Source of the DNA: Toxonevra muliebris
Taxonomy: Eukaryota; Arthropoda; Insecta; Diptera; Pallopteridae
Length of the DNA stretch: 64,000 nucleotides
Direction of reading: 5' to 3'
Assembly (NCBI GenBank): GCA_963691655.1
Contig: OY829328.1
Coordinates: forward strand, 83,890,400 to 83,954,399
Shown here: positions 11,410 to 23,960 of the stretch, in pieces
Position numbering within the stretch: the stretch's first letter is position 1
Layout: the number at the start of each line of letters is the position of its first letter
Position numbers and translations under genes: made by a program
The notes under the pieces: model-generated
The model's input: the letters and a program-made list of their open reading frames with translations, nothing else
Told to the model about the DNA's origin: nothing
Databases searched by the model: none

Positions 11410-14400
11410 AATTTTTATAAGCAATATATAAAAATAAATTAAAAAAAAAAAGTAATTCGAAAAACACTTTTTCTTATTTAAATTTAGCTAAAAACTAATG
11501 TACATTTGTTGCATTTTAGTCGTTTCTTCCCAAAGTGGTGAAAAGTGGTGAAAAACTGCTTACGAGGTGTCAACGTCTGACTATCGCTATGTATATAAAC
11601 AAAAGAGCGGGAGAACAATCAAATTCAACTCTTGCAAGAACAACACGAACAGAATTCTCTCTCTCTCTCATATTTATGTACATATTTGCTCTAAAATAAT
11701 TTCTTACAAAACAACACGACTAACAATAACAGTAAATCCCTCTGAAGTCAACCGCTAATTTAAGATGACATTGTCGACTTCTCTGCTTATTTTGCGTAAG
11801 CTCTTACAAAAAAGTTATTCGTTTGAAAAAGTCCGATCAAGTTGTCGGCTCTCTCAGTGTCTGTTCGTATACTCCATGATACTTTGTTGCTCTCGTATTT
11901 AAAAGGAACTAAATAAAAGAATTTCGTAAGAGTCGCCTCGAGAGAAGCAACAACCAAATACGGAACAAAAATATATGCTGTATTTACTAAAAATCTACAG
12001 AAAATTTAATCAAAAGTATTTATGATAGTTTTTAGGAGACTATGAAAATTAAATCAAGACGTTAATTTTCAAGGTCATGACTTTAGTTCATGTTAAATTT
12101 GTCAATTGATGTTACAACAACAATGTATATAGAAACGGGCAAATCAGTTTATTTTATATTTTATCTATCATAAGCCAATGATATCATTTCTCAAAAATCA
12201 AAACGCGAATTCTAAACATTTGTTTTTTATTTGTAAAAAGTCCAAAGGAACTTTCTTGCAATCTAAATTTATCCAGGGCTGCCTTTAAAATTAAGGAGAA
12301 AAAAATCTAAATCTATGTAGTTTCACTTTCACAGTTTGTCCAATGACACATTTAGTTTTTAATTGAATTTTTGCGGGGAAAAAACAGAAAACAATACAAG
12401 GACTGATTGGATTGGTTCTTTGAAAATTACTCAGAATTCCAAGAATAAGGAAGACGGATTTCTTTAAAATTATTTGGAGAGTTGTAATCACCAGTTCAAC
12501 AGTTTAATGAGCGACTAAATTGTGTACCCAGAAATTTTTTCAAAGTTTTAGCAATTGTGAAGTCACGTGACTACTATGCAATCACCTCACAATCAAAAAA
12601 TTCAAAATTACTTATACTTGACTATGGCAAAAGTTAAGTAGAAATTGTAGTATTTTCTGAAATTTGTTTTATTTGTATTGTAAATATTTCAGAAATATAC
12701 GAATTTTCTTTTGTACAAATTGATATTTCCTCTTCTTCTTGTATTTATCCTTAATGAGTTGCAATTTGTTGCAAGTGTTGCCCAAAAGAAAAATCATATA
12801 CATACAGACATATTTATATATTCGGGTGCATGCACATATGTTGCCAATGCACAATAACACCAGCAATAACAACAACAGCAACGAAAAGGCAACAACTAAC
12901 AATAAAGCGACTATGTACACATAAGAATATTATCAGCAAAACAAATTCATTTCAAACTAAACAAACAACAACAACATCAACTAAAAGGAAAGTAGAAGAA
13001 AACATTGTATAATGCAATAACATTTAATTCAATATATTTATTAAATATTTTTTTGTTATTTTTGTTTTTGTTTTCCACATTACTCATACGCACCATTGCA
13101 CTTTTATTTTTTTATTTATTTTTTTTTGTGTGTTGCTTAACTTAATCGTAATATGCTTTCGTCTGCAATGTATTTGTTTTTATTTTTTACTTAGTTTAGT
13201 TTACTCCTTTGTCTTTTGTGTAATATGTTTTAACTAGGAAAAATAATAACAACAAAAAAACAAGGACCTTTGGTTTTACCCTTCTATTGCCTTCATATTT
13301 TATATCCTTGGCCACACACAATCACATGATACAATCATATGAAAATATTGAATAGAAAAGAGAGAAATGTTCAAGTATATAAGTAAATAAAATCAAAAAA
13401 CAAATAAACTTCAAAATCAGTCAATTTGGCGTATGAGCACGTTCGTTGTATGGTTTTTGCTTCGTTATGTGTCTGACAACATACACGAAACAATAACAGC
13501 AGCGGCAACTGCAACACCAACAACAACTATCAGCAACTATAATAACAAATGAACAAATAAAGGAACCAGTGCCACTGCTAGTGCCAGTGCATATAACAAT
13601 AAGTGTCAGAATAAATAGAAAATATTTTTCTTAACTTAAATAAACAATGCATTTTACGCTTTACTATTTTGCACTTTCTAATAACAAGCGGCAGCTAAGT
13701 TAGTTGTGTATGTATTAAATAAGTTCATATAAAACGGCGGTGACAGTGGCCGCGATATTGTTACTTTCCTTAACCTTCGTTAGCTTGCTTTCACTTTACC
13801 CAATTGATGAGAAAATTTTATGTTCCTAGTCTGAAAACTCGACCATTTACAAGCAAAGCGATACCTTTGGCTCATACTCGATTGGCATGTCAGTGCTTGT
13901 GTTTGAGTTTTTGTGGTTTTTTCTAGTATTTCCAATGGAGATTCGGTCGTTTTCTCTGCACATTCCGCCTCCTTGATGACCGTGAATTCCTTTCTAGCGT
14001 AATATTATCTGCAACAGTTTTGGCGTATAGCTCATGGAGTTCAAAGATTCATATTCTTGAACTCACCTCACCCACTTATATTTCACCATAGTTCTTTCGA
14101 AATATTTACCTCTCGAAACCACTCAATAGTCTCTCATTATTTGTCATCCCTCGAGACTTTCCGAAGATCCCAATTAAAGCTTTGAGAGTGCAATGTGAAC
14201 GTAAAATAAAAAGAGAGTGAGAATGAGAGTAAGAATTGAAAGAGCATGAGTTCTAAGAAGAAAACTTTTTTGGTGCAACTGTCGTGTGAATAAATGATGT
14301 GCTTGGACTTTACATGTAGCAAACATTACTTGCATTACACCAACATAAAGTGTCGGCATTGCCTACAGTAGAATATCATACATGCTTGCAATGTATGTAT

Positions 14401-14429
14401 ATACTATACATGTAAATAAAATATAAATG
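11410..14429. other. Gene-poor AT-rich DNA
   Basis: Contains TC runs near 11652-11670, CAA-rich stretches near 12850-12990 and 13500-13540, and a repeated GCCACTGCTAGTGCCAGTGC segment near 13570. Nothing coding is supported. Confidence 0.55.
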
Positions 14430-14796
14430 TGGGCTACGTTCGCGGACATAAAATTAGAAAAGCTGATTTCAGAGAGTATTCGCTGAGTGTTTCTGATTAG
14501 CAAAGCTGTTTCCATTTGGATACCATTTTTGTAATCATATCATTTTTCTGATTTTCCAGGTCAGCATAATTTCTCAAAACTTTGACAGGTCGTTGACTCG
14601 ACACAATCTCGAAATTGTCCATAATTTTATTTTTGGAAGGAAATTGAATCATTTCACAAAATAGAATTTAACGATTTTCAAAAAATTTTACAACTAATGC
14701 ATCATGCCGTTTTTAAGACGCAAACACTGATTACTGATTTTTGATTAATCACTTTGAAATCAGCTTTTTTGATTTTACGTCTGTGAAACCTACCCA
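14430..14796. mobile_element. MITE with ~42-bp imperfect terminal inverted repeats
   Basis: The left arm (14430-14472) starts TGGGCTACGTTCGCGGACAT and runs to AAAAGCTGATTTCA. The right arm (14754-14796), read in reverse complement, starts TGGGTAGGTTTCACAGACGT and also runs to AAAAAGCTGATTTCA. No ORF is present. A target duplication is not evident, so the superfamily is not assigned. Confidence 0.75.
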
Positions 14797-15300
14797 TTGA
14801 CATTGGCAAACCGATTTTTGAAACATTTTTTTTTTTAATTCTGTTTATTAGTTAGCTTGAGATATTAAGTCGCTGTAAGTGAAATTCACCATTTTCATTA
14901 AATTAAGATGATATTGGACTTTGATTGGTGCAATAAACGCATTTTTGTATCATACTTTGTTTTATTTTCACTTGATTATTTTTGCTATCAAAAATGTTTT
15001 CAAATACCTTTATATGTATTTAAGTAATTTCAAAAAAATATCCAATGGTGCACATAAACTTCCAAAACTAAATCGAAAAAAAATCATTTTATATTATTTG
15101 GTGATCGTCGTTTAGTTACTGGTGCCGAAGATGCTTCGACTTTTTTCAGTAAAAAGTAAGCAAGTGAATGCACATTGAAAAAAAGAAGTATGTATGTATG
15201 TATTCATATAGTACACATGCAAGGTTACAATGAGAAAAAGAGCTTTCTCTCACTGAAAGCACAAAAGCTTTCTTTTGATATTTCTTGATATTTTTACTTA
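14797..15300. other. AT-rich stretch without recognised features
   Basis: Only T-runs and a TATG microsatellite near 15188-15204 are visible. Confidence 0.5.
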
Positions 15301-15307
15301 ATATAAT

Positions 15308-15510
15308 CAGTGGCTCCTCTTTGTATTATATAGCCTTTGATGATAAGCTTACAGAGAGTTATTTTAATTCAGCGAGAGAGGGTTCTATTTCTCAATTATC
15401 TTTCCTTCTCTCTCTTTGTTTATTGACATAAGATAACTCATCTTTATATTATATTGTCTCTGATGAGAGGCCCATAGAGAGTTATTTTCCTTCGGCGAGA
15501 GCATGGTGAA
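15308..15510 (+). repeat. Tandem duplication of ~125 bp
   Basis: The segment TTTGTATTATATAGCC...ACAGAGAGTTATTTT...CAGCGAGAG recurs as TTTATATTATATTGTC...ATAGAGAGTTATTTT...CGGCGAGAG about 125 bases downstream. The sequence between the copies (TCTCAATTATCTTTC and onward) is found again near 16475. Confidence 0.65.
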
Positions 15511-15778
15511 ATCATGTAGTAGGTGGTAGCAAGATAACAGCAATTTCACCATGGCGAAAACAACACATCTTTGTTGTTGCGTCAGATTTCATAAAATGTC
15601 AAAATCAGCCCTACAACAAAATAATAACAACACATTTTTGCTGTTGCGGCCATAATAGTGGCGTGAAGAGAATGTAAAAATGGAGAACAAACGTAAACAA
15701 ACAATCAAAAGTAAACAATGATTTTGACAGCCTATGATATTGACTACGAAAAAAGAAGAAGAATGAGTTGCTCCAAAA

Positions 15779-16416
15779 ATGATAGAATACAAGATTACGC
15801 CAATAAGTTCATCAAAATTGCCTCTTTCTGCACATGTCGTCACAAGTCAAATTTTTTAAAGAGAGAGAGAGCGATGGAAACTACATACATTTTATACATG
15901 AACAATTTAAACATTGGCATTAAATGTGGAAATAAATGATATTTATTAATTTTAATTCGGTTATTTGCAGACACAAATATTAAATGAAATATTAATAGTT
16001 ATTTATCTTCATTATAAGTTAAAATATTTATCTTTTCATTCTATTAACTAATATAAAACATAGAAAAGATAACAAATAACATTTTTATTATAATTTTTTG
16101 AAACAGGTCGTTTAAAAAAAAATTAAAAAAATTAATGTTAATACTACCGAGACGATATTGCAACTTTCGACGCTCGCACAACCAAATACTTTGCATAATT
16201 ATGATATTCTTAGTGTGAAATTTAATGAGGGATCGATGAAGAGCAAGATATTTACTTTTGGATTCAAACCGAGATTCAATTTTTGTAATTTGGCCAACTA
16301 AATTTTTCAGCTGCCTCATAATGCACTGTTTATATGTAAATGCACAAAAGCTTTCGCTCAATTTTGTGAGTGCCAAATAACAGAGATGCGCGTGGCGTAA
16401 TCTTGTATTCTATCAT
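15779..16416. mobile_element. Putative element bounded by perfect 24-bp inverted repeats
   Basis: The 24 bases at 15779-15802 (core AATACAAGATTACGCCA) are the exact reverse complement of 16393-16416. The outer flanks also share GTTGC-type sequence. A 110-codon minus-strand frame (16376-16044) lies inside, containing QLKNLVGQITKIESRFESKS; I do not recognise it. The exact element ends and target duplication are unresolved, so this could also be two inverted copies of a shorter repeat. Confidence 0.6.
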
Positions 16417-16454
16417 TCTTAGAGTTGCTGGTAACATCACCTGGTATAAATTCA

Positions 16455-16525
16455 CCTTGGGCGAGAGAGAATTTTATTTCTCAATTATCTTTCATTCTCT
16501 CTCTTTGTTTACTAACGTAAGCTAA
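16455..16525 (+). repeat. Dispersed copy of the repeat at 15374-15440
   Basis: GGGCGAGAGAGAATTTTATT, TCTCAATTATCTTTCATTCT and CTCTCTTTGTTTACTAACGT match the earlier segment with few differences, in the same orientation. It lies just outside the 24-bp inverted repeat pair. Confidence 0.65.
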
Positions 16526-16529
16526 TTCC

Positions 16530-18370
16530 GTTTCTTTACTCGTCAGTCAGTGCCATTTGACAAATTCAAATTAGCTTCGCTGGGATACCAAAAACAGACC
16601 TTGTGGCGTAGAAGTGATCACAAATCGGTGCCTGAATCTCGCAATTTTTTCTGGACTTGGCGTCGAGTGAATATCTGGCAAAAGTGCACTTACCTTGCCT
16701 ATAATCACTCTATTAAGGTCAAGTCAGCTTGTTGATGAAGAGTTTCAGTCTATCACAAAAGATTGCCTGCTTGCTTATTTAAAAATTATTTAAAATTCTC
16801 TACTTTCCATTAATTCTCAGTTATTTTTCCTCATGTTTCCTTTTCATATTTTAGTTTTAATGTCATCCACATGTAATGTCAATATCGGTAACAAAGAACA
16901 AGTTATGACAACTTGAATTTGATATTAAAAAGGGCAGCAACCAACACTACAATAGCAATTTCGGATAAATTTTTTAATAAACCAATTCGAGCACTTGCTC
17001 TCTGACACATACAACTACATGCATACATATCTACACATGTTAAAAACTATGACATACAGAAAACGTTATCTGCTCAATATGTGCCGCGCATAAAACAAAC
17101 GACAACATCAATGTAAAATATACAAAAACAAAAACCAAAAAATCAAAAAAAAAAAAAAAAAAAAAATTAAAAAAAAAATTCCAACATAAAATGAACAAAT
17201 ATTGCTTAAGGACATTTTAATTGACTACTTTTTATGAATGTGTATATGTTTGTACATATGTGTGTATGTGCACGACGCATATGCGTGTTAATATGTGTGC
17301 GTGTGTGTACTGGAATTACCACCACCATATTGACCGCAAAGTAGCTTGCGGCATTTTCGCTTCATTTGGTGTCAGTGTAGTGGTCACATATACATACATA
17401 AATACATGCATATGTACTACATATGTATGTGAGTATATCTTTACGCTTATCTATGAATTCTATAAGTTTGAGTGTATATATGTATGCCGCTATGCATGTA
17501 TGTATGTATGTATGTATGTGTGTATGTTAAAATGCAAATCACATATACATGGATGGCATCCTATATAATTTGTAATTAATTATGCTATAAACGCACGATG
17601 CGGTCATTTAAGCCGCAATATAACCAACGTTCATTTTCAACCAACTCTCCACCCAATTACCTTGCCATTCTTTCTCTCTATCTCTCTCTCTCTCTCTCTC
17701 TCTTTTCCTTATGGCATCTGTTTCTTCGTCTTCTTTTTGCAACAAAAATGTTTCTGATAGTTTGAGTAGCTTTTGCGTATTATGCTGTGAATTAAACAGG
17801 TGTATTTTATTTTATTATTATTATTATTACGATTAGTTTCTGCTGTTACTGGGAGTTGTTTTTGTTTTGAGAATAATTTTAACAATGAAAAAATTAAAAC
17901 ATATTTAATTAGTAGCTGTTCATGTCTGTGGTATGCAAATAGGATTTTTACAAACTTTTCGATTCATTTTGAATAGAAAAATTTAATACATTCTATTTTT
18001 GATAGCTTTAAAGATTGTCATTTGTAAGTATTAAATTTATTGCATTTGGAATTTTAGAAAGGATACTCCGAGTCTCATTACCTGCAATCAAATACGAGCA
18101 CGAAATGAAAAAGAACTCGCTGGAATGAGTTTGAGTCTCAAAGTATCCGATGTAACTCTAAACTCATTTCAAAAGAATAATTCTTGAAAAATCTCTTCGC
18201 CTTTTCATTGGATCACTTTACAGCTGGGTAGGGTTCCAGTAGAATCAAAGTTGGTTTGAGTTTTAATTACGTACTTGGCGAGTAAACTAAATAATTATTG
18301 AGTTTCCACCAGAGTTGGCAAAACCTCGATATTGAGAAAAAAAATATTATTCACTTAACGAGCGACTAAT
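16530..18370. other. Non-coding DNA with microsatellites
   Basis: Holds a long A-run near 17149-17168, TATG repeats near 17497-17526 and a (TC)n tract near 17680-17705. No gene is supported. Confidence 0.55.
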
Positions 18371-18447
18371 GTCTGGTTTTCACTATGTCATATTCCCTGT
18401 CAAAAAGATAGAATTTCCCATATAAAATTTGCCAATATGTTGTACTC
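18371..18447 (+). mobile_element. Left part of a GGTTTTCACTATGTCA MITE
   Basis: Starts GTCTGGTTTTCACTATGTCA and continues TATTCCCTGTCAAAAAGATA, then AAATTTGCCAATATGTTG, parallel to the copies at 5213 and 11300. The right terminal repeat is missing. Confidence 0.65.
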
Positions 18448-18479
18448 TCATTTTAACTTTGTACTCTCATTTTTGAAGA

Positions 18480-18660
18480 AAAAATTAACGAGCGTTGTTT
18501 CGTTAAATGCTTTGAGAGAATCGAACTCATTTTGCTCTTTCGTTAAATGTTTGAGAGACTCGAACTCATTTTGCTCTTTCGTTAAATGTTTGAGAGACTC
18601 GATCTCATTTTGATCTTTCGTTAAATGTTTAAGAGAATCGAACTCATTTTGCTCGCTCAC
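18480..18660 (-). repeat. 39-bp minisatellite, ~4.5 units, open in one frame
   Basis: Units of 39 bases, key part CTCTTTCGTTAAATGTTTGA, follow one another head to tail. Because 39 is divisible by three, the minus strand stays open (75 codons, 18675-18448), giving a 13-residue repeat with core SLKHLTKEQNEF. No start context, signal peptide or domain suggests a real protein. The repeat abuts MITE fragments on both sides. Confidence 0.8.
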
Positions 18661-18773
18661 ATAATGCGTTCTCACTAGAAAGTTTTTGCAATGATAAACT
18701 CATTTCGATAACGGCACTATGTATTTTTTACTCACTGTACTCGTGCTGGACTCTCTTATCTTTTTTTTGATAT

Positions 18774-18825
18774 TAATTTTTTGCGTTCTCAATTTAAGAG
18801 AGCGAAAAACTTTATATTTCGCTGT
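18774..18825. mobile_element. Central palindrome of the GGCGGATT MITE family
   Basis: TTGCGTTCTCAATTTAAGAG plus AGCGAAAAACTTTATATTTC is the same palindromic core as at 4793 and 46671, in the opposite orientation. Confidence 0.5.
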
Positions 18826-18974
18826 AATGAGCAACCTATTTCAGAGAAACTAGCCAAAACAAATGCTTCCATAGATCTTTTAAAAACCTTAGTCACCTTC
18901 GATTTTTGGTCTAATTGCACACTTCTGACATCGCTTATCACTTGTCAACCAACGAAATCGATATAGAAAACAAA

Positions 18975-19990
18975 AATTGAACTCAGAATGGAAATATGTA
19001 AGGAAAAGAATGGCTCAATAATTAAAGATAAACAGAAAATTAAACAACTGTAGAGGGAACATTTCAACGAAATTTTTAAAGGAGATAGCAGAGATATTTC
19101 CGACCCGGAAAATTATACCTACACCAGCGCTGAAAATTTGACGCCACCTATGTTGAATGAAATTCAAACCGCTATCAAAAAACTTAAGAACAATAAAAGC
19201 AGCGGTGACGACTCTAACGCAGCTGAACTTCTTAAACACGCGAAAACCAACTGCATGAATTAGTTGAGGTAATATGGTCAGAAGAATGCTTGCCAGACGA
19301 TTGGAAAAACAGCACCAATTGTGGGGAAATATCGCTACTAAATACTGGCTATAAAGTTTTTACAAATATTCTCTACCAAAGAGTAAATGCTATTGCAGAA
19401 GATGTGCTGGGGGAATACCAATGCAGCTTCCGTCCAAACAGATTAGCCATAGATCAAAGTTTTACGATATGTCAGTTATTCGAAAAGTTTTATGAATACG
19501 ATATTGACTCTTCATAGACTTTCGACAAGCTTTTGACAAAACAGACCGCTCAAAAATTAAACCAACACTATTGAAGAGCGGCATTCCATTAAAACACACA
19601 AACTTAATCATACTAACGCTCCAGCATACGACAAGTCGAGTACTCGTTCAAGGTGAACTAACAGACCCTTTCAGGGTTGAGTCAGGAGTTAAACAGGGTG
19701 ATGCACTTTCCTTCATAATATTTAACTTGCTACTTAATAGTGTCCTATCAGAATTTGATGTCGACAAAAGTCTATTTAACAACAGCATCCAAATTTGCGT
19801 CTACGCCGACGATATTACTATATTAGCCAGAAATCCCAACGCTTTAAGAGCGTCATTCAGAAAACCTGAGAACGCCACTGCAAAAACGTTTACGTTTAGA
19901 TGACGGCACACCTCGCGTGAGCAATTGGAAAAACTTGGCATCAGATCAAATCAGTTGGCAAAAATTGGTTGAGGAAGCACTGGTCCACCC
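18975..19990 (+). pseudogene. Decayed non-LTR retrotransposon reverse transcriptase, internally deleted
   Basis: Conceptual reading across frames gives the N-terminal RT region (IKKLKNNKSSGDDSNAAELL), the fingers (GEISLLNTGYKVFTNILYQR), then ECLPDDW, GVKQGDALSFIIFNLLLNSV and the palm motif VYADDITILA with YADD at 19802-19813. Stops occur near 19049, 19261 and 19517, and frames shift between segments. After about 19870 the frame jumps directly to a LINE-type C-terminal tail (SNWKNLASDQISWQKLVEEA, then a stop at 19979-19981), so the thumb and most downstream sequence are deleted. No endonuclease domain is seen. The clade (RTE, I, R1 or related) was not resolved. Confidence 0.88.
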
Positions 19991-20029
19991 AGGACTGTTA
20001 TGCTAAGAAAGAAGTGACTCTACGATCTG

Positions 20030-23000
20030 TAATTTAAAATAATTTATAATAATCTCGCAACACATTTAAACAATGTCTTAGCACATGTTTCAGGTAACCC
20101 TCTTGAGAATTAAGAATAAATTATTTTTCTTCTTCTCCTTTTCCCCTCGTTTACCTTCACAAATATCATAGCCATTAAAATCGTTGCATTTGAATTAAAA
20201 GACTTTCTGAAAGAAAGAAAATACCCTACCCATTCACACTTTCCTTCCTCAACCTCTTTACTTACAGCTGCTAAATTTTTTCAACGCCTCAAAATATGCA
20301 ACTATTTAAAAACCAAAATGCTTACTTTACCCCGCTTGCTACTTTAAAGTAATATTCACACTTCTTTGCACTTGCAACGCTGTCATTTTGACAATTTCAA
20401 ATAAAATTGAATTTTAGCTTTCAGCAAAATGAAAAATTAAAGAAGAAGGGAAATCAAAAAGTGGAAGTGGACAACAGAGGTAGAGCGAGAAAGAGAGAGG
20501 GAGAGAGAGATTGAGAATTTCTAACTAGATGGAATTTCTTATTTTTTTATATAAAAATTTTCAAAGCATACTTTTCGAGACAGGTCACGCGCGCGTTACC
20601 ACAGAGCCTTGAACGCAAATAAATCGAAAAATGAAAATGCACAAATAAAAAACGAAAAAAAAACACTAACAAAAAGTAGAAAAAGGATATACAAAAAATC
20701 TCTCACTCAGTCACATACACACACACACACAGAAACAAACACAAAATTTTACCACAACCGAAATGCATTACAAACAATTCAATGCAGATGCAGAAGTAAA
20801 GGCAAGCGGTAAATGTTGGAAATGGTAGATGGAATGATGGTGATGATGATGGTGTATGTAGTGTTGATAGTAGTGCTGATATTGGTGTTGCTGCATCAGC
20901 ATCAACAGCAACAGCAACAAAAACAACCACAACGACAACACGAGTGGCAATGGCAACAGAACGCACGCGGCATAACTAATCAGTTGTGTAGTCACACTGC
21001 AGTAGCAATGGTAGCACAGCAAGAGAAGTAGAAACAGTTGAAGTGGCAGCGGCAAAAAAATGTTTGCAAGTAGTTAAGGCACAAACCCAGATGCGCATTT
21101 GGTGTATGAAAAGAGTCAGTTGAAGCTTCAAGATAGAAAGCAAGAGTGAGAGAGAGAGGGAGATGGTGAGGGTATAAGAAAGTACATGAACCCAAAATGA
21201 GTTGCAAAGAAAATGCTTGCATAGTTTTTTGGGCAATGGTGCTGCTTTGAATGTATGTGTAAATAACGAACAAAAAAGAAACATAAGAAGTTACAACTTT
21301 GAGTGAGCAAAACCAGTGATGATGATGCCAAAACTGATCATTATGAATACGCAACGACAGCTGAGGTCAAATAGAGGCAATAACAAAAACAACATTAGTA
21401 ACTAGGTACAAGCAACGGCACATGGCCAATGCAGACATAAGAAATTCATTCGCTGCAGCAGCTCGCAGTTATAGTTACATATTATTTTTATTTTTAATGG
21501 GAATGAGTTACAAAAAAAAAAAAATTGAAATGAAATGAACGTGTCCAGCAAATGCAAACATGTAGCAATCCATGAAAAACAAAAAAACAAACACACTAAC
21601 AACAACAACAACATCACATATTCAAAATTTTCAACACAAGCACCTCGAATAGCTCCGAAGGAGCTGTGAACTGCAGAGGTCAATGAAGAGGAGTTGAAGA
21701 TGGTAGTATGGAAAACATGAATGCCATATGAAAAACAAGACAATCACACCCTTTGGTATAATTTTGAACTTGAGTACAAGCCAACGAACAAGGAAAAATA
21801 ACTACAACAACAAAAACAATAGCATAAAACTACAAATACCATTAGCCACAGCAACAACAACAACAACAACGAAGCTGCAGTAGAAGGAGAGGAGTTGAAA
21901 CAACAACACGCCGAGTATAACTTTGGCTTTTGTTGTAAATTGGAAAATATGCAAATGAGTGAATTGGTTTGTTGCACGTTCGCTCACTTCCTCCCGCTCT
22001 CGCATTCCCGCTCACTCTGTATCTCACACCCGCTCTCTGGCTATGTTGTCGGTCCATCATGACCATTCAGTACGTCTTCGCACACTCACATACATTCATG
22101 CATACATACATGGACTTCTATTTATTTTCTCTTGAAAAGAACAACAGTAACTTAGAGCAAGAGAAAAAAAGTGTGAATTGTATATGTTTGTATTTTAGGA
22201 ACACTAGCTCTACTACTGTAGCAGTCATACTTTAGTCCATCGGCCCATCTACACGTCCATCCGTCGATCCAGCCTTTGAATTATACCAACTCACAACTCG
22301 GCAGCAGTGTAATTTTGAGGTTATGGTATGCATGTTTTTGTTGTTGTAGCATTCCCTTCAACGTTTTCTGGTTAGATTTGTGGGCAATTTTCGTTGCGCG
22401 TGACTCGAAAGCGTTGATGAAGAATACAGTTGTGTTTTTTTTTTTTTTTTTTTTTTTTGTTGTTGTAACAAAGGAAAGTGTTAATGAAATTGTCATAAAT
22501 AGTTTGGTGGGAGAGATTTGTAGCAGATTTAGGAGAAATGTGGACGATAGACATGTCCGGAACAGTATTTATTCATACATATGTGTGTGCATGTGTATGA
22601 CCTATGAAGTGTGAGAATGATGCTCATGCAGGTTTTTTTTTTTTTTTTTGTGAAAAGGAAAGGCAAATTATTTAAATTCTATTTATTGTACTGCAGAGTT
22701 GAAATTATAGTGGCCATTCTCAGACAAATAACTGTATATTATCATTTCTTTGTAAATTTCAATTGAAGCAGAAGAGAGAGAGAGAGAGAGTGTAAGAGAG
22801 CAGAAGATGCTTGACTAAGAGAGAATTTGTAGATAGCGCTTGAAATCAAAAGCAAAGAAGACTAAAAGAGAGTATTCAATATTCCCGTTATGCAGTCGCT
22901 CTCATTTGACGTCGCGTGGTTGAGAGATGCAGCCACGAACATGTTGCCTAATACGAAAATCACAAAAACAACAAATATTTGGTACATTCGATTAAATAGC

Positions 23001-23735
23001 GGAATAGAGATCTCATTTGTTTCGCATGTTGTTGTTGTTTTTGAGCATTATCAACCAATTAGAGAAAATTTGAACACTCATTCGCCATTAAAACTTTCCT
23101 ATTGTATTTTAAATATCTCAAACTTTTATTTATAGCTTATCAAATAAGCCTAAACATAATGAATACCAATAATAAGTAACAACTCAAACTATCTAAATTA
23201 CTCTAAAAATAAGTATTATATATAGTCCAAACTTTTTAATTTGTGAATTTATTCTTTTAGTTTGTTTTGCTTTGATTTTCCTGTTTAAAAATAAATTAGT
23301 CGCATTTACCAGAGAACTTTATTGCTAACAATTTAATATTGGCCAAAAGCCTAAAGTTAAAAGCACACACACACACAAAAAAGCAAATAAAAAAAAAACA
23401 AAATTCACTGTAAAAACTCTAAAAAGTTTTACATTAAAAATGTCAAGCAAGTCAGTGGCAAAAACGTTCGAATGTAAAAATATTTCATACAACAACAACA
23501 ACAGCATCGTAACGGGCAACCAATAAAGCGAAACAAATCCACTTAACCCGGCCTCAACAGCGCGAGCGTCACCAAGTTAGGCGTACATAAAACTCATAAA
23601 TTGGCTTATCCACTTAACTGTTAACGGTAGTAGCAAAAAAAAAAACAACAATTTTTCGAGGAGGGTATAAAAAAATACGCAACGAAAGTTTTTCTTATGA
23701 AATGAGCATTTTTCCTCCTCATATATGTACAAAGT
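20030..23735. other. Non-coding DNA rich in triplet and dinucleotide repeats
   Basis: Includes purine runs near 20485-20510, (CA)n near 20716-20730, GATGATGGT triplets near 20835, CAACAG triplets near 20900, (CAA)n near 21598, a T-run of about 24 near 22435 and (AG)n near 22770-22790. The open frames are CAG/TTG-type translations. No gene is supported. Confidence 0.6.
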
Positions 23736-23739
23736 TGTT

Positions 23740-23960
23740 GCAACCAACAGTTGTTGCCATTCGATGCCGTTGCAACGCCACTGACTCTTACGCTGAAGTG
23801 GCTAATAATGGCGCCGCATGAACACTTGCTACTGAGTGGTGTTCCCACTGCCCTCTGCGCCCCTCCTGGGGTAGCTCGTGGTGCTTTGCTCGTGTTTCCG
23901 TTTGGCGGAAGGAAATGCACTCCAAGGATTGATCACCTCGAAAGTTGCTTCATTTGCCAA
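23740..23960. other. Locally GC-rich island of unknown function
   Basis: This block is clearly richer in G+C than its AT-rich surroundings (for example CCCTCTGCGCCCCTCCTGGG) and lacks simple repeats. Frames are open on both strands (plus 23751-23972, minus 23920-23621) but neither shows a known domain. It could be a conserved regulatory element, an exon, or an old insertion. Confidence 0.35.
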
